The notes below the pieces were generated by a model. It saw only the letters and a list, made by a program, of their open reading frames with translations. It was not told the DNA's origin and made no database searches. DNA of 64,000 nucleotides, from the NCBI RefSeq assembly GCF_043290135.1, contig NC_134703.1, forward strand, positions 111,307,505 to 111,371,504, written 5' to 3'. The translations under genes were made by a program, and so were the position numbers. Numbering within the stretch: position 1 is the first letter of the stretch; every line of letters starts with the position of its first letter. Shown in pieces: positions 10,822 to 23,600 of this stretch. Source of the stretch: Rhipicephalus microplus. Taxonomy: Eukaryota > Arthropoda > Arachnida > Ixodida > Ixodidae.

Positions 10822-11480
10822 GCAGGCGCCACCAAGGAGCGTTGCGCATCCAAGGTAGAGCAGCCGAGCAGGTACTCCTCCCAAGCCTCTCTAGTTGGGG
10901 TGGAAAAGGGGATGAGAAAGGGAGTGGAGTGGTACTGCCGCACGAAAAGCAACAACGGGAAAGGTGTCGGCTAACACCTGACAATTGGGACATGTGGCAG
11001 AGATTTCCGGTATGTAATGCTTGGCGACCACTGCACTAAGGAACGTATCCACGAAGGTGTCGTAGCAGTTGTTCATTCACTTTCTCCAGACTGGGTGTGG
11101 GGTCATGGTGAAGTCGGTGCGAAGTGCAATGATAATGCATGATATCACAGTAGCGTGTCAGACTCAATTTTCTAGGATCCAACACAGGACATGAAAGGGG
11201 AGTGGCCCGGCGGGGAAAAGCACGGGAAGCGGCATTCAGTGATTCGTTTCCGAAAAGACCTGTGTGGCTTGGAGTACTACTCTTAGAGTGAGAGCGATAA
11301 AGCGCCAGGAGTCGTAGTAAAGGAGGTGAGCAGCCAATGGGGTGATGGAACCCCAGATTTACCGAGAACAGGCTGAGTGCGAGTCTGTTAAGATAATGTG
11401 AGTAGTTGGATGGGAGACGGCCATAGCGATGGCAACCTCTTCTGCATGAGTTGCACGGTTGGCTCTAAAGGATAAGAATG
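10822..11480 (-). pseudogene. I-type LINE ORF2 remnant: RNase H and C-terminal tail
   Basis: On the minus strand, RATHAEEVAIAMAVS followed by HIILTDSHSACS (about 11450-11360) matches the Glu and Asp-Ser parts of LINE RNase H domains. Further on, PTREAWEEYLLGCSTLDAQR (about 10890-10830) matches the C-terminal tail of tick I-type LINEs. Stops and frame changes lie between the blocks. RNase H would have removed RNA from the cDNA hybrid. The Gypsy element interrupts the tail at 10818; the other side is at 5906. Confidence 0.68.
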
Positions 11481-11960
11481 GTTATAGCACACTAAAAAAC
11501 GCCAGGCCTGCACGAAAGGCGCAGCACAGTCACAGCGAAATTTAGAAGAGCTGCCTTTCAGAGCCTTTACTGACCACTCATTGTTGCAAGCACACTTGCT
11601 TGATGCCCACTACGACATTAATAATAAAAATTTTAGTGTAGTTGGCCGTCATTCGCAATGCTATTTTTCGTTATTCTTCTGAGAAGCGTGGTATCCGCTA
11701 AAATATTGCCAGGAATTTTCTGCTAATTGTTCCTGCAGTGGCTGACAACGATGAGGAATCATGCCTGAAGTGGGTATGTGCCAGCGTTAATAGATGAACA
11801 AAAAGAAGCTGTTTTAATGGGTTCGAGCAATGGATGACCCACCCGTTACGCTATTCGCATTATGCGACAAGTGCTTGTTTTGCTGTTTTAAAACGCTTTA
11901 TAACTCGTATTAACACAATTGCTTTCCCGGCATCAAGCCTCCCTAAGGCAAGCTTGCCAA
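11481..11960 (-). other. Degenerate LINE sequence, no motif left
   Basis: This lies between the RNase H block and the Ruka copy, where the ORF2 segment joining RT to RNase H should be. I see no readable protein block. It is probably decayed LINE with an older insertion. Confidence 0.4.
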
Positions 11961-11976
11961 CACGTCCCAAGCATCG

Positions 11977-12221
11977 CCCCGCCGCAGTGGTCTAGTGGCT
12001 AAGGCACTCGGCTGCGGACCCGCAGGTCGCGTGTTCGATTCCCGGCTGCGGCGGCTGCATTTCCGATGGAGGCGGAAATGTTGTAGGCCCGTGTGCTCAG
12101 ATTTGGGCGCACGTTAAAGAACCCCAGGTGGTCGAAATTTCCGGAGCCCTCCACTACGGCGTCTCTCATAATCATATGGTGGTTTTGGGACGTTAAACCC
12201 CACAAATCAATCAATCAATCA
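11977..12221 (+). mobile_element. Ruka-like SINE, full length
   Basis: Near-consensus copy starting ccccgccgcagtgg with intact box A and box B and ending in (caat)n. A perfect 15-bp target duplication, acgtcccaagcatcg, lies at 11962-11976 and 12222-12236. The anticodon position reads within ggctgcggacc. It is inserted in the LINE remnant. Confidence 0.95.
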
Positions 12222-12242
12222 ACGTCCCAAGCATCGGCTTGG

Positions 12243-12440
12243 TTCAGCAATAAGCCTCAGTGGTAGAATACTGGGCTGCCACACAGCGGACCTGCGTTCG
12301 AGCCCCACTGTGTCATTGGTACTAATTTTTTTTCTAATTTCGGGCGATCTGGTTTCGGACACCGGCGGCGGCGACGGCGGCATACAACTACGGCGCTGCG
12401 TGAGACCCGAGTTGCGATCTCATAACAGCTGTCGTTATAA
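12243..12440 (+). mobile_element. tRNA-Gly-derived SINE
   Basis: Box A (agcctcagtggtagaa) and box B (gcgttcgagcccc) flank an anticodon loop ctgccac, giving the GCC anticodon of tRNA-Gly. The body follows (ttcggacaccggcggcggcg, ctcataacagctgtcg) and ends near gttataaaa. There is no 3' acceptor strand, so it is not a working tRNA gene. No clear target duplication was found. Confidence 0.75.
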
Positions 12441-12473
12441 AACGAGGACACAAGGAAGGCACGCACAGTATGC

Positions 12474-13287
<814 letters not shown>

Positions 13288-14689
13288 GGCGGAAGAAATC
13301 CACGCAATCAAAAAGAAATACTCGAATACAGTAGTAAAATCAGGTTCTCTTCTCGATGTAGAAGAAACCACTTCTCCCCACTCGGCGCCCGAAGCGCACC
13401 ACCCGTGGCGGTGTAGCAAAGTGGGAGAAGAACCGTACGCCGCTATCCCAATAGCGGCTATTGGCCTGCTGGACGCTTGACGAGGAAGCAGAAGCAACGC
13501 TGAAGAAGTTTTAGATGGCTGAGAAAAACTTGTATTTACAGATTTTACAAAACAATGGACATAAATGTTACAAAAAAAGGAAAAGAAAAACAACTTGGAA
13601 ATGAACCGGCTTCTGTAGGGCGACCCTACGGGGTTCGGCGGAGCCGATGGTGCCTAACACCGCAAGCTCGGGTCAGAACGCCCGGCGGAGCCACGGGGCC
13701 TCTTCTTATCCCTTCCTGGCGCTCCGCCCTTACCACCATCTCGGCACATAATCACTTGCTTGTCCTCTGAGGGGACAGTACATTGGGTACATTAAAAAAA
13801 CGCCACGAGGATCCCGCCTTCGTGCACGTGGGACTTATGCACTCTCCCCAAACCATACAACAACCAAAACGTAAATAAAACAAAACTAGAAAAAGCATAG
13901 AGGCCAGGTCCAGCTTCGCGGCGCACAATTATTTAGACAGAGCTAGCTGTACTCGGTAGTGCGGCCATAGGGCGATTTTTCTCTACCACGTCAATTTCTT
14001 GACAACGGGGCTATAATCCTTTTGCCTCTGTGCGCCGTACGAGGAACCGCTCGCTGACCGCGCATATTTCTGCTTACGAGTTCCTTTGCCCAGATAAACG
14101 GGGATGTAGTCGAAGACATGCCCGATTCAACAATAGGAAACCCAGGCGTCGAACGGGCGACCGTCACCATTTCCCGTGTCGCGAGCCCGCTTCTGAGAGT
14201 CACTGGACCAAAGCCGGCCCGGCAGAAAAAGGTCGTCGGTGACTTCAGAGTTTTCGCAACGCGCGCTGCCGATTTTGCAGGCGCGCAAACAGTACGTGGC
14301 CGGGCCATACGCCGAACCGATGCGAGGAGTCACCGCGGTGCGCGGGGTCTCGGAAGAGGCCCGTTGATGCGCCGACTGCCAGTTCCGAGAGGCAATTAGG
14401 GGGCCGTCGCAACGACGTTTACAATCTCAACCCTTTCGTTGCCCGGGTTGGTTCCCTTTTCTTTGAGTTAGTAGTAACTGGAAACGCTCGACCGTCGACA
14501 AAGCAGGGCAATATGCTGGCGCCGCGTGTCTGCGCTCGTGGCAAAACCGGTCGGTCGCGCTTCAACCGCTTGTCACTCAAGCAACGCTGGCAGCCCGCGG
14601 CTGACATGCCTTCTTAAGCTTACGCCGCAAAGCAAATAAAAGCAAACAAAAATTGCCGCGCTACGAATTCTTACCGCGGTCCTACAACA
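13288..14689 (-). mobile_element. Solo-LTR-like insertion in the LINE reverse transcriptase
   Basis: This 1.4-kb block separates two adjacent parts of the LINE RT domain. The 5-bp sequence gtcaa lies at both edges (13283-13287 and 14690-14694). On the minus strand it begins TGTTGTAGG, as an LTR would, but ends GCC rather than CA. It is GC-rich, then has an AT-rich part with polyadenylation-like sequence (gtaaaatctgtaaatacaag, about 13550-13530). No second LTR copy and no coding domain were seen, so I read it as a solo LTR. Confidence 0.6.
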
Positions 14690-15500
14690 GTCAAAGGTGT
14701 GCTTTCCACAGCTTGTAGAAGAAAGTTTGGCAAGAACGCTACTATGTTTGACATTGTCAAACGCGCCTCAAACATCGAGAGCTATTACGGCTTTGTCATT
14801 GTCGTGGATAGTATAGTCGGCTCCATGATATCTTGTTGGAGCTGAGCAGGACGTCCTGTGCTGACATATGAGGGTGAAAGCAAAGGATCATGTCGGCAAA
14901 GGTCCTTCTGGCGTCCATGTACGATGAAGGGCGTTCGCGGGAAATCATTTCCACAAGTTTACCGGTCCAAGAGGTGACGAGACGGATCTCAGGGCTTATA
15001 TGATAACTTGCTTACCAGGCTTGGAGATAAATGTGACCAGTGAAGTGATGCATTCTGATAGCAATGGTGAGCCATCTCATGCCGAGTTGATGAGATGAAG
15101 CAGCGACAGGAGATCGTGGTCAGGAAGATTGGCTAAGAGTGACATTTCGAAGCTATCTTGACCAGGGGCAGTGCCCGTCGCATTTTCGCCAGCGATGCCC
15201 ACAAAGCTGGGAGCGTGTGCGAATTAAGCATCAAGCTTAGTGTTGATGGAATCAGAATGCGTGTAATCCAGCCCAATGGCATCCACCGTGTGACAAATGT
15301 ATCAGTCGCACAGCTCCCACGTGAGTTGGTGCGTCGTGCCCTAATAAGCATGCAAAGTGCGACGTAGTTGACGCTGTTTCTCCAGTGGTGGAGGGTGGGT
15401 GTACAAGGCTCCGGAGGAGACGCCACGTGCTTTTGGAGTCCATTTGACCTGCAGCCTTTGTGCATGTGTCGGTCCAATTCAAGTCTGCAAGCTGCACAGA
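14690..15500 (-). pseudogene. I-type LINE ORF2 remnant: RT N-terminal part
   Basis: Minus-strand blocks include LADLNWTDTCTKAAGQMDSK and STWRLLRSLVHPP (near 15490-15400), then ISKPGKQVII and ALRSVS (near 15020-14965), and finally KAVIALDV with a stop and GAFDNVKHSSVLAKL (near 14805-14740). The last is motif A of LINE reverse transcriptases with its catalytic Asp. Several stops interrupt the frame. It continues into the palm block across the 13288-14689 insertion. Confidence 0.7.
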
Positions 15501-15689
15501 ATACGCAGCCCAGATGCAGGAGGCGTGGGTCTACAGAGGAAGTCGCGTTAGTTGTAGCATGTGTCTGAGTAGATGCTCACTGCATACAAAAGGGCATACG
15601 ATTCCCACATCGCGTATTCGCTTAAATTTGGAATTAAAGAGAAGGGTTGTGATCTGAACTTGGTCAGTCGGCCAGGTTGGCCTGGCCTT

Positions 15690-16250
15690 AGTTTTGGCGC
15701 ATTATCTGACGTGGAGTGAAGAGGATACGCAGCAGAAAGTGATCGCTACCGAGAGTTTCTTCGAAATTCTCCCACGTAGCATTGCTGATGTTGCAGTTGA
15801 GGGATAAGTCGGAACAATTATCTCGCAACATTCAGTTACCCGAGCGTGTGTGATGTGTTGTATCAGCGAGCAACGTGATACTGAGCAGGGAGGTAAACTC
15901 CTTAAGCTGTCGGCCCCGGGTCTTCTTATAGTGGTAGCCCCAGCAGTAATGGCTGGGGGCAATAAAGTCTCCAACTATACAAGATGTTGATGGGCTGCCG
16001 TACAGAGCGCCTGATGAAAGAGTTGTGCGAAGGACACCCACGAGAATTAATGGGGGCAGTACAGGTTCTGAATATTTATCTAGTATTGTCTGCTCCCCTG
16101 AGGGAGCACTGAGACCTTCAGTAGTCGTACTGGATGTCCAGATCGAGATCAATTTGAATTGCCGTGCACGCTTTGTGCACTATGAGCGAAGTGTTGGCGC
16201 CATCTACGCATAGGCAGTATTTGAAAAGGGTCGGGAATGGGCCAGATTAC
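15690..16250 (-). pseudogene. I-type LINE ORF2 remnant: endonuclease
   Basis: The minus-strand frame 16152-15832 contains IVGDFIAPSHYCWGYHYKK. This aligns with the GDFNAPHxxWGY active-site block of I and Jockey endonucleases, with the catalytic Asn replaced by Ile. LLADTTHHTRSGN follows, matching the next conserved segment. Earlier blocks are in shifted frames. The protein would have nicked target DNA; the altered residue and frameshifts make it inactive. Confidence 0.7.
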
Positions 16251-16849
16251 TGGAGATCTCTCCTCTCAATCTGCGAAGACGGTCGATGGAGAGCACAGAG
16301 ATTGAAGAAAGAGGAATAGGTTCGCGCGTTTGGCCTGTACCCGAAACCTCTCGAGTTCACTGCATGTTTTCGAATTTAATGGTCATATTGAATAGGATGA
16401 ACGTTTCGTAGCTCTCATGAAAGTTCTAGATTTTGAATACCCTCCTCCGTGCCCCTGTTCGGAGCTTTGGGAGGCAGAAATAGAAATGTATACTGAGTTA
16501 CTTGAGGTTGAGGTGGATGTGGCCACATTTAGGCGCCGGGTAGCGGATCCGATGCTACTTTGAAAGGAAGATCGGGACTGGAATATTTTTTTTATTTAAA
16601 CTGAGTGGTCACCCAGGCCTGGATGGCCTGCACTACTTCTGCTACTCTGCTATCTACGAAAAAGATGGAAATATGTTGCAGGAAAACATTTTCAAGCCGC
16701 GAGATGCCCTTGTCAAGTGACACACTTGGATCTAAGGGCAGTGGAGTCTAGGTGCACAGGGAGCCTACCATGTTACCGGGAAAGAAATGGCAGCTATGAG
16801 CGGCGTTGGGGTGTTTGTTGTGTGCACAGCCTTAGGGCTAAGCTTGAGG

Positions 16850-17665
16850 GTGGTCACAGGCGTGTCCTCTGGGCAGGGACAGTGGGACCGGGTACTTCCG
16901 GAGTGAACTGTTGCAGGGATGAAAAGTGTTTAAATAGTAGTGCAATTTGCCGCTGAAGGACCTCAGCAGCGAGAGTGCCACACTTAGTAGAGCCGTTCGA
17001 GTTGGGGTGGAAACACATAAATGGTTGATGGCTGACGGTGGCGCATCTAGTACATGGGAGAATGGTCTTCTTATATGGTCGAATGTACGTCGCCACACAG
17101 TGGTATAAAAAGAAGCCGGGGAGCTTCGAGCTCTCGAAGGTCACCACCACCACCATGATGTATCTGAGTTTACGAACTGCAAAGACAGTCCTTTGGGCCA
17201 CTGTAGTTCTGACTTAATCTTTTGAGAGGTCTCGACCGGGTTGATGATGATGCACGTCTCTCCGGGAGACTTGACATGACCTTGAACAGGTAGCTGCTGG
17301 TACCCCACTGGCAGCTCGAACTCTTCAAGGAGTTTTGGAGTTTTGGGCTGCTCAGTGGTGCTGCAGACGATGATGTTTTCCTTCCAGATCTGCCGCACTT
17401 GAACTTGCGTGGTGGTCTTGTCTCCCAGGTAGTTTCGGATCGCGTCTCCCGCACGGCCAGCTGGGACCAATTTTCGGAGCTCGCAAGGAAAGCGTGGCTT
17501 GAGGACCATAGTGTAGTCGTCTCCGGAGCGGCGAGCAGTCTTATGCGGACACCATGTGCATTGCTTCGCTGGTGGCGAAGGAGCAGAGGCAAGCGCGGTG
17601 TCTGTGGAACGGCACGCAGCTGCAGTGTTTCGTTCCCAGAACGCGGGCTTGGATTTCGCTTTCAT
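16850..17665 (-). pseudogene. I-type LINE ORF1 (Gag-like, CCHC knuckle), frameshifted
   Basis: The first part (ATG at 17665) has a basic N-terminus, then DYTMVLKPRFPCELRKL, a block typical of tick LINE ORF1 proteins, and continues to about 17141. A frame change near 17150 leads to KTILPCTRCATVSHQPFMC (about 17060-17010), which is a complete CX2CX4HX4C knuckle. A second Cys pair (TKCG) follows. The protein would have coated LINE RNA. ORF1 lies upstream of the endonuclease on the same strand, as expected. Confidence 0.75.
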
Positions 17666-17735
17666 GTGTTTCTAGATGTTAACCATATCTTTCAGATATT
17701 AGTTCTCCGAAGGCATAGATTGTTCGGGTGATGAA

Positions 17736-18130
17736 GTCTTCATGTTAAGAGCTTGCCTTGATGTATCGGCATAATCTGTAACCACGGTGGCCTTCGCCGT
17801 CACCAGGCTCCAAACCTCAACGAGGTGGGCTAAGCCTGAATAAATACTGCCTATCAAGACCTTGCGATATCTGAGCGTGAAAACAGTCCCTCAGGATACC
17901 CAAAAAGTGCCCACCTGGTCAAAAGTGGTATCTGAATGAACCACAGAACTTGGTGATGACGATATACTAGGTTCATGAGAAGATAGTTGTGATAGCCCGA
18001 AGAACTTAGAAAACAACTGTGGAGCGGTAGGAAAGTCCTGCGTGTCCAACGAGCGCTCGTAGTGCCCCCGCCGCTACAGCTGACGCAACTACACGTCGAA
18101 AGTCACTTGACTAGGCTAGCAAAGCTTCAG
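17736..18130. other. Anonymous sequence
   Basis: It lies between the LINE 5' region and the first family A repeat. No gene, RNA or repeat was recognised. Confidence 0.5.
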
Positions 18131-18179
18131 TTTAAAAATCACAGCATATTCACGGAGTGCATGATGAGGAGTGGGGCGA

Positions 18180-18590
18180 AACACCCGTCAGTTCGTCCGC
18201 GCTTCCGTCCGTCTATTCGTTCTTGCTTCCATCCGTCTGTGCGTCTGTTTTGCGTCCGTCCGTCCGTCTGTATATCCGTCCATCCTTCGGCGCGTGCTCT
18301 GTCAGTCCGTCCATGTCCTTGTACGTCCATCCGTCTGTCCATGCATGCGTCCATCTGTGCATCCATCCATGCTACTGTGCGTCAGTCTGTCCGTGCGTTC
18401 GTTTGTGCGTCCATTCGTGCGTCTATCCATCCTTCTCTTCATCCGTGCATTCATCCGTCCATCCGCGCGTCCATCCCTGCGTTTCTCCGTCTGCCCGTTC
18501 ATCCACAATTGCGTCCGTCAATGTATTTGTTTGTCTGTCCATCCGTCCATCCGTGTGCCTGTCCATCCACCCTTCCATCTAGTGAACGCT
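18180..18590. repeat. Degenerate ccgt-type minisatellite
   Basis: Variable tetramers of the form cgtc, cgtt, catc cover about 400 bp inside family A. Open frames rich in RPSV or DGWT in all phases are products of this low complexity. Confidence 0.9.
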
Positions 18591-19107
18591 CCTAGTACCG
18601 CTTTCTTGCATCTTTTCATCATGTATTCATTATATAAAAGTACCGCCATCCAGCGGACATTCCAAAGACTAAACGAGAGGTGGCATGGCCGCACTAGAAG
18701 AGTGACACGCGTGCACTCTCTTACGGCCTGCGCTTCGGGTCTTGTTCCCACCTTTCACCACCGCTAGTTCATGGCACTACAGCCCAACACTCGCTAAACC
18801 TTGCTAAAACCAAGGAAGTTACACCCAGCGAGTTTAACGTGGCAACCTTTTTTTGGTAAGATAGTGCTCAAAGTGCGTAATTCTGCTACTAGTTTCTTTT
18901 AGAAAGCATCAAATTCAAGGCAAACTTCATCGGAGATGAAGTCACCGATACTCGTTTATGTAGCTTATTTTATCAGAAACATCTATCTTTATATTATGAT
19001 GAACCTGCGCAGGTTTTCTCCTCAATTCTAAAGAGTGGTCGCGTGCCTTTCCTCTAGTCCGGCCGTGGAGGTGGCTAACTACTACTACGATGAGGACGCT
19101 TTTTACT

Positions 19108-19114
19108 ACTACTA

Positions 19115-19147
<33 letters not shown>

Positions 19148-19170
19148 TACTACTACTACTACTACTACAA
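19108..19170. repeat. (ACT)n microsatellite
   Basis: Interrupted act triplets near the 3' end of family A copy 1; copy 4 has a shorter, broken equivalent at about 62245-62300. Confidence 0.9.
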
Positions 19171-19261
19171 ACATCGCGGACGCACGGCCCACGGCATAAG
19201 GCTCGAAAATCGCCCCTAAAACAGTTAAGGCTGTTCTCATAAATATAGTTAGGCATAGTAA

Positions 19262-19483
19262 TAATATCTGGGGTTTTACGTCCTTAAACTAGGATATGAT
19301 TACGAGAGATGCCGCTATGGAGGGTTCCCGAAGATTTGACCATGTGGTGTTTTCTAACGTGCCCTGACATCGCACTTCGAACGGGCCTCCAGCAATTCGC
19401 CTCCATCGTAATGCGATCGCCGTGGCCTGGATCAAACCTGCTACCTTCTGGTCAGAAGCAGAGCACCGTACCCACCGAATATA
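19262..19483 (-). mobile_element. Diverged Ruka-like SINE
   Basis: The reverse-oriented body is visible as ggggttttacgtccttaaac, gagagatgccgctatggagg and gcctccatcgtaatgcg. A degenerate tRNA head follows (tggatcaaacctgctacctt, box B region). It is much older than the copies at 11977 and 37851. Confidence 0.7.
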
Positions 19484-22400
19484 GTTGTGTGAATAAACTT
19501 CTTGTCAACAGCAATGCCACTTGAAAACACATAATATTTCTACTTTACACAATTATTACAGTGCTAAAGATGATCTGCAGTACCGCCACGCTTTCTCACG
19601 CAGAACTTAATGGAGCTATTATCTTGCGCTGAATACCATTTCATATATTCCGCTAGTTCGAAATATTTCTTGGCAGAGTAAGAGCATCGTCGTTAATCTT
19701 TAGCGTCGGCAGAGAAATCTGAAACTTGGCACGGAAAGATTAGGTCAAAAGGTGAAACGCTAGACATGATTTATTTGAGCAATTTTACATACGAACGACC
19801 GACAGTAAAGTAACACGTTTTATGTCTCAATTCTCCTACGGTGGCCACACGTGCGCTTGACATTTGGAAGCGTAGGATATATAGCTCAGAAAACAGACAA
19901 ACAAATTCAAAGACATGAAATGTGAGAATGCCTGATAGGGTTGTGTAAGCTTAAATTCATCATGACGAAAAAAATTGCACCTGAACAAAATTCTGGTGTG
20001 CATAGCTTTCCTGCGTATACCATAAACCTTTCATCAAAGCCTATACAAGGGTTTGCGTAACTCCAGCACTATAGAAACCTGCATAATGCGCCCCCCTTTT
20101 TTTTCCTGCTTATGGACCTTTATATAAAACCTATCTCATTGAAATTGGACCACCGCGCTGATGCAACGAAATACCGTCGTTCCTTCTTGTATAAGAAAGA
20201 GTTAGAGCCAAGCTTCCAGTTATTTGAGCTGCTGGCATTTACTGCACCCTGAATTCAATCTGCGTTGAGAGCCTTTCAATGTTTATATATTGTTTCTAGC
20301 AACTAGGACATATTTTCCCAGATTACAAGGTGTGTGTGTTTTTTTTTCTGACATAAAGTCGTTTCGCTAACGCAGGCAGATGCCCTAGAACAAGCTGCTT
20401 CTTGTGTATTTTAAGAGGACTTTTGTGAAAAATAATAAGGCTTGTAAGAGAGGTAAGTCAGCCTATCTAATCATTCTATCAACGATGTTGGTAATAACTG
20501 GCGAAATTGGGTATTCTGCTGAATAAATTCAAAAGAGAGGAAATAGCGCTGTATTTAGGATCATAATCTTGTGTGGCAAAGTTCACACGTAACATTTTAT
20601 TACGTACTACTGCTACTGCGTCCGTCAAATTTCTTATGTGGCACTTAAACTTTAAACGAGAACCACGTTCATCGTGATTGGTCTGAGGCGACGAACTCAA
20701 AAATACTTACGTCAGGAAACAGCGTCCTCACAAATGGTTTCAGCTTGTCGCACCCATTGCGGAAATAAAGAGTTTAAATTGGCATAAAGATCCTGTAATA
20801 AATGTCCCTCTAAGAAAAAAACAAGAAAAAAATTAAACAATTATTTGTATATAGGTGAATCAGCTAGCTAGTTCGTTGGTTTGTTCAATGAATATTCAGT
20901 TAAAGTCATTGTCGGCCAGTTAGTTGTCGAGTCAGTTACTTTCCGTATTATTTGTGCTTTTAGTTTGTTATTATGCTACGCTCTATTTCCAATGAGAAGA
21001 TGACAGCGCATCATCAAAAGGTGAGACAATCGGTCATGTGAGTTTCGATAATTTTCAATATCACTATTTCAAATCTAGTGTTTAAGCTTCACGTATGTAG
21101 ACAGCTAAAACATATTGCACGCCTCAACCAATCAAAGTCGCTGGATAGCCACAGATTATCGTTATCTGTGTGTGTTTGTCTCGAATATTTGCCTAAGTCG
21201 CGCTTCATTTCTCAGAGTTAACTCTTCGACCTAGTCTAGAGAAGTCCAAGAAAATCATTCGCTTGAAAATACACCTTCGATAAATAAGTCAGAGCTCTAT
21301 ATTTGTGAAGTGAGGAACTATGAAAGAGTCGACTTCAAGATCCCAAGCATCTGCAACTAGTTCGCTGGAATGTGTTAAGAAGGTAACATTCCTAGATAGT
21401 ACTAACGTACTACGTCTACTCGTGAGCATGTTAGGAGGGAACACGGCAGCGCGGACCGCACGGCGTAATAGTTCGCGAGTTTTACTACAGCGCACGTAGT
21501 GTTCATGACGCCTACGTAAGAAGGTGACCATTCCGCTTACTGCGCATGAGCAGGAGCTGTGCTCGCGCACACAATGCAATACGCAGCGTTCTTGCACACG
21601 CAAAGTGGTTATACGCATGCTATATGCATATACTAAAAAAAAACGCTGGTGTCCTCTACATACACATTGGCGAAGCTGTGCTCATCCGCAGTTAGTTTGC
21701 AGCGCGCGTATTTTACTGTCACATGAACTGCGTAATATGTAAGCGCCTTGGACCAAGGGGAGCCCAGGTAGTGTGGTGCACGTGCTTGTAAAACTGGCTG
21801 TGAAGCAACCAGCTGCATGCTCCCCCGTATTCGCGCCTTGCGTTGTTACAGCTGTACTACCTTTCATTTCTTTTGCTCTTGAAAGCGACGAAAAGACGCG
21901 TGTCTACATACATAAAAAATATCAGTTAGGCAATCCTTCCTTTCTTAGGGTGACAGCGACAGCAGTTCACGGAGTACTCTTACGTTACAGAAGACACACT
22001 TGAGAAGCGACAGGAGTGCGCTTGACGGACACCACCACTTAACGCACTTCTCATCCATTTCACAACTCCCTATTTCTTGCTAGGATGTTGGCGAAGTCTG
22101 CATATGAGCTAAGAGAAAAGCTCCTGCATGCATTTCCTTAGTGTCACTACTGTATGATTGATTTTGCTGCAGAGTCTTTACCCTAGAACCCACGAGAGGG
22201 AAGCTCCGACTGTCACTCTAACACGAGGACGTTCCCTTGATGCTTGTGAATTCAGAAATGCAGCAATAATGTGACAGAAGAAAACGAGAGCTCGAAAGGC
22301 CGTCACGTGTGAGTGATCTCTCCACTCTCTAGTCGCATACTGGATTTGGTTTTGGACAGGGCTTTTCTTTTTCCTGTCCGTCAGAACGCCACTGGAGTGA

Positions 22401-23424
22401 CAAGCCCTTCAGAAGAAGAAACGGGGAAAGAAATGTTTTTTCTTGCTATTTTTTTGTCGCCAAAGAATGCTCTCTTACTCAAAGCAAGTGGGTCGGGCAT
22501 TTTGCTTGTGCTATAGCCTCCAGGCAATACAAGGCCAGAGTAGGCATTTCACGAAACTAAATCACGGCTCATCATTGTAGAGATCTCGATTCTCTTTACA
22601 ACACGGGAAATATATGCAGAAAATAAACGTATCTGCTGAACTGGCATAACTGACTTAGAACACTAAAGTTCAGCGCAAAATGCGGTACACGGTAGCTCTC
22701 TAACGTCATGAGAGATTCGCTAAGTACTTATAGAAAATTCGCTGGTGCTACTTAAAAAATGAAGCTCGCCATGCACTCACAAGGTTTTTTTTAGGTTTCT
22801 TTTTTGCTTTGCACAGTAACATTTCTCTTATCGTATGCACTGTCTCTTTGCTTGTTTTAATATTCATTTAAACATTCCTATTACTGCTCAATGTTCTGCA
22901 CCGTTGATCAGCGCCACTAAGAGTTGTAATGTTTCCTAGTTTTTTTTTCTTTGCATTACTAGTGACACGTAAGCGTAATTCGTAAAAAAAAATTTAGTTG
23001 CTCGGCAAAATCCACTACCATTCTTCGAATTTGTTTCTAAATTCTGAATTCCCATATAATGTGTGAGTATGCGTGTGTTTAGCCTAAATTCACGCGTATT
23101 TTTCCGACTTTCTGCACAAACGGTGAAGGACAGACTATTACATATGTGGGCTTACGTAAAATACTCGTGTCGCTGATCGCTGTCAACATAAGTGGATCGT
23201 TCCTAGATTTAATAGCCATTGGTTAAAACGGAACTCCATCTGCAAATAGTCTACAAGCAAGTTTTTGTTGTTATTATTATTTACGTGTTAAATTTGTTAT
23301 ACACTGCTGCGCTGCATGATTCATGGCACCTTTTTGAAATACGGTGGAATGTGTCGGCTTCCAGTAAATTGTAATCGTAACTCCACTTGTGGGGGTCTTT
23401 CAACCTATGTAATAAAAATAATAA
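19484..23424. other. Anonymous AT-rich sequence, no supportable gene
   Basis: Nearly 4 kb without a recognised repeat, RNA or protein family. Open frames are short (110 codons at most) and carry no domain I recognise. Confidence 0.6.
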
Positions 23425-23600
23425 AATTTAACGGATGCTATATGCCCCAAAACCACCATAATATTATGGAGGAACGCCGTAGTGAAGGGCTCCGGAAATT
23501 TCAGCCGCCTTGTGTTCCTTAACATGAACTGATATTACACAATACACGTGTCTCAACCATTTCGCCTCCATCGAAATGCAACCTCTAGTGTGGATCGTAA
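23425..23600 (-). mobile_element. Ruka-like SINE, diverged, body only
   Basis: It reads in reverse: ccccaaaaccaccataatat, aacgccgtagtgaagggctc and tttcgcctccatcgaaatg, matching the Ruka body. The tRNA head is lost or unreadable. Confidence 0.75.

Larger units (their letters stand above)
18133..19221. mobile_element. Family A composite repeat, copy 1
   Basis: It starts aaaaatcacagcatattcac and gagtggggcgaaa, then a degenerate ccgt minisatellite, then atgtattcattatataaaag, ccagcggacattccaa and ctaaacgagaggtgg. A long AT-leaning stretch and an (act)n block follow, and it ends in atcgcccctaaaa. The same order recurs at 39962-40940, 59908-60424 and 60425-62345. A ggggcgaagc motif near one end and gcttcgcccc at the other form an inverted pair in better-kept copies. 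No coding capacity. Confidence 0.8.

Noticed and set aside
10538..10993. 151-codon minus-strand frame
   Set aside because: It runs from the LINE tail into the Gypsy LTR; only the LINE part has a real match, in a neighbouring frame.
11977..12050. Possible tRNA genes at the heads of Ruka copies and at 12248
   Set aside because: They keep internal promoter boxes but continue into SINE bodies with tails and target duplications; no mature tRNA 3' end.
18062..18767. Three overlapping frames of 140-200 codons rich in RPSV and SVHP
   Set aside because: They follow the ccgt minisatellite of family A in every phase; the same happens at 40 kb and 60 kb.
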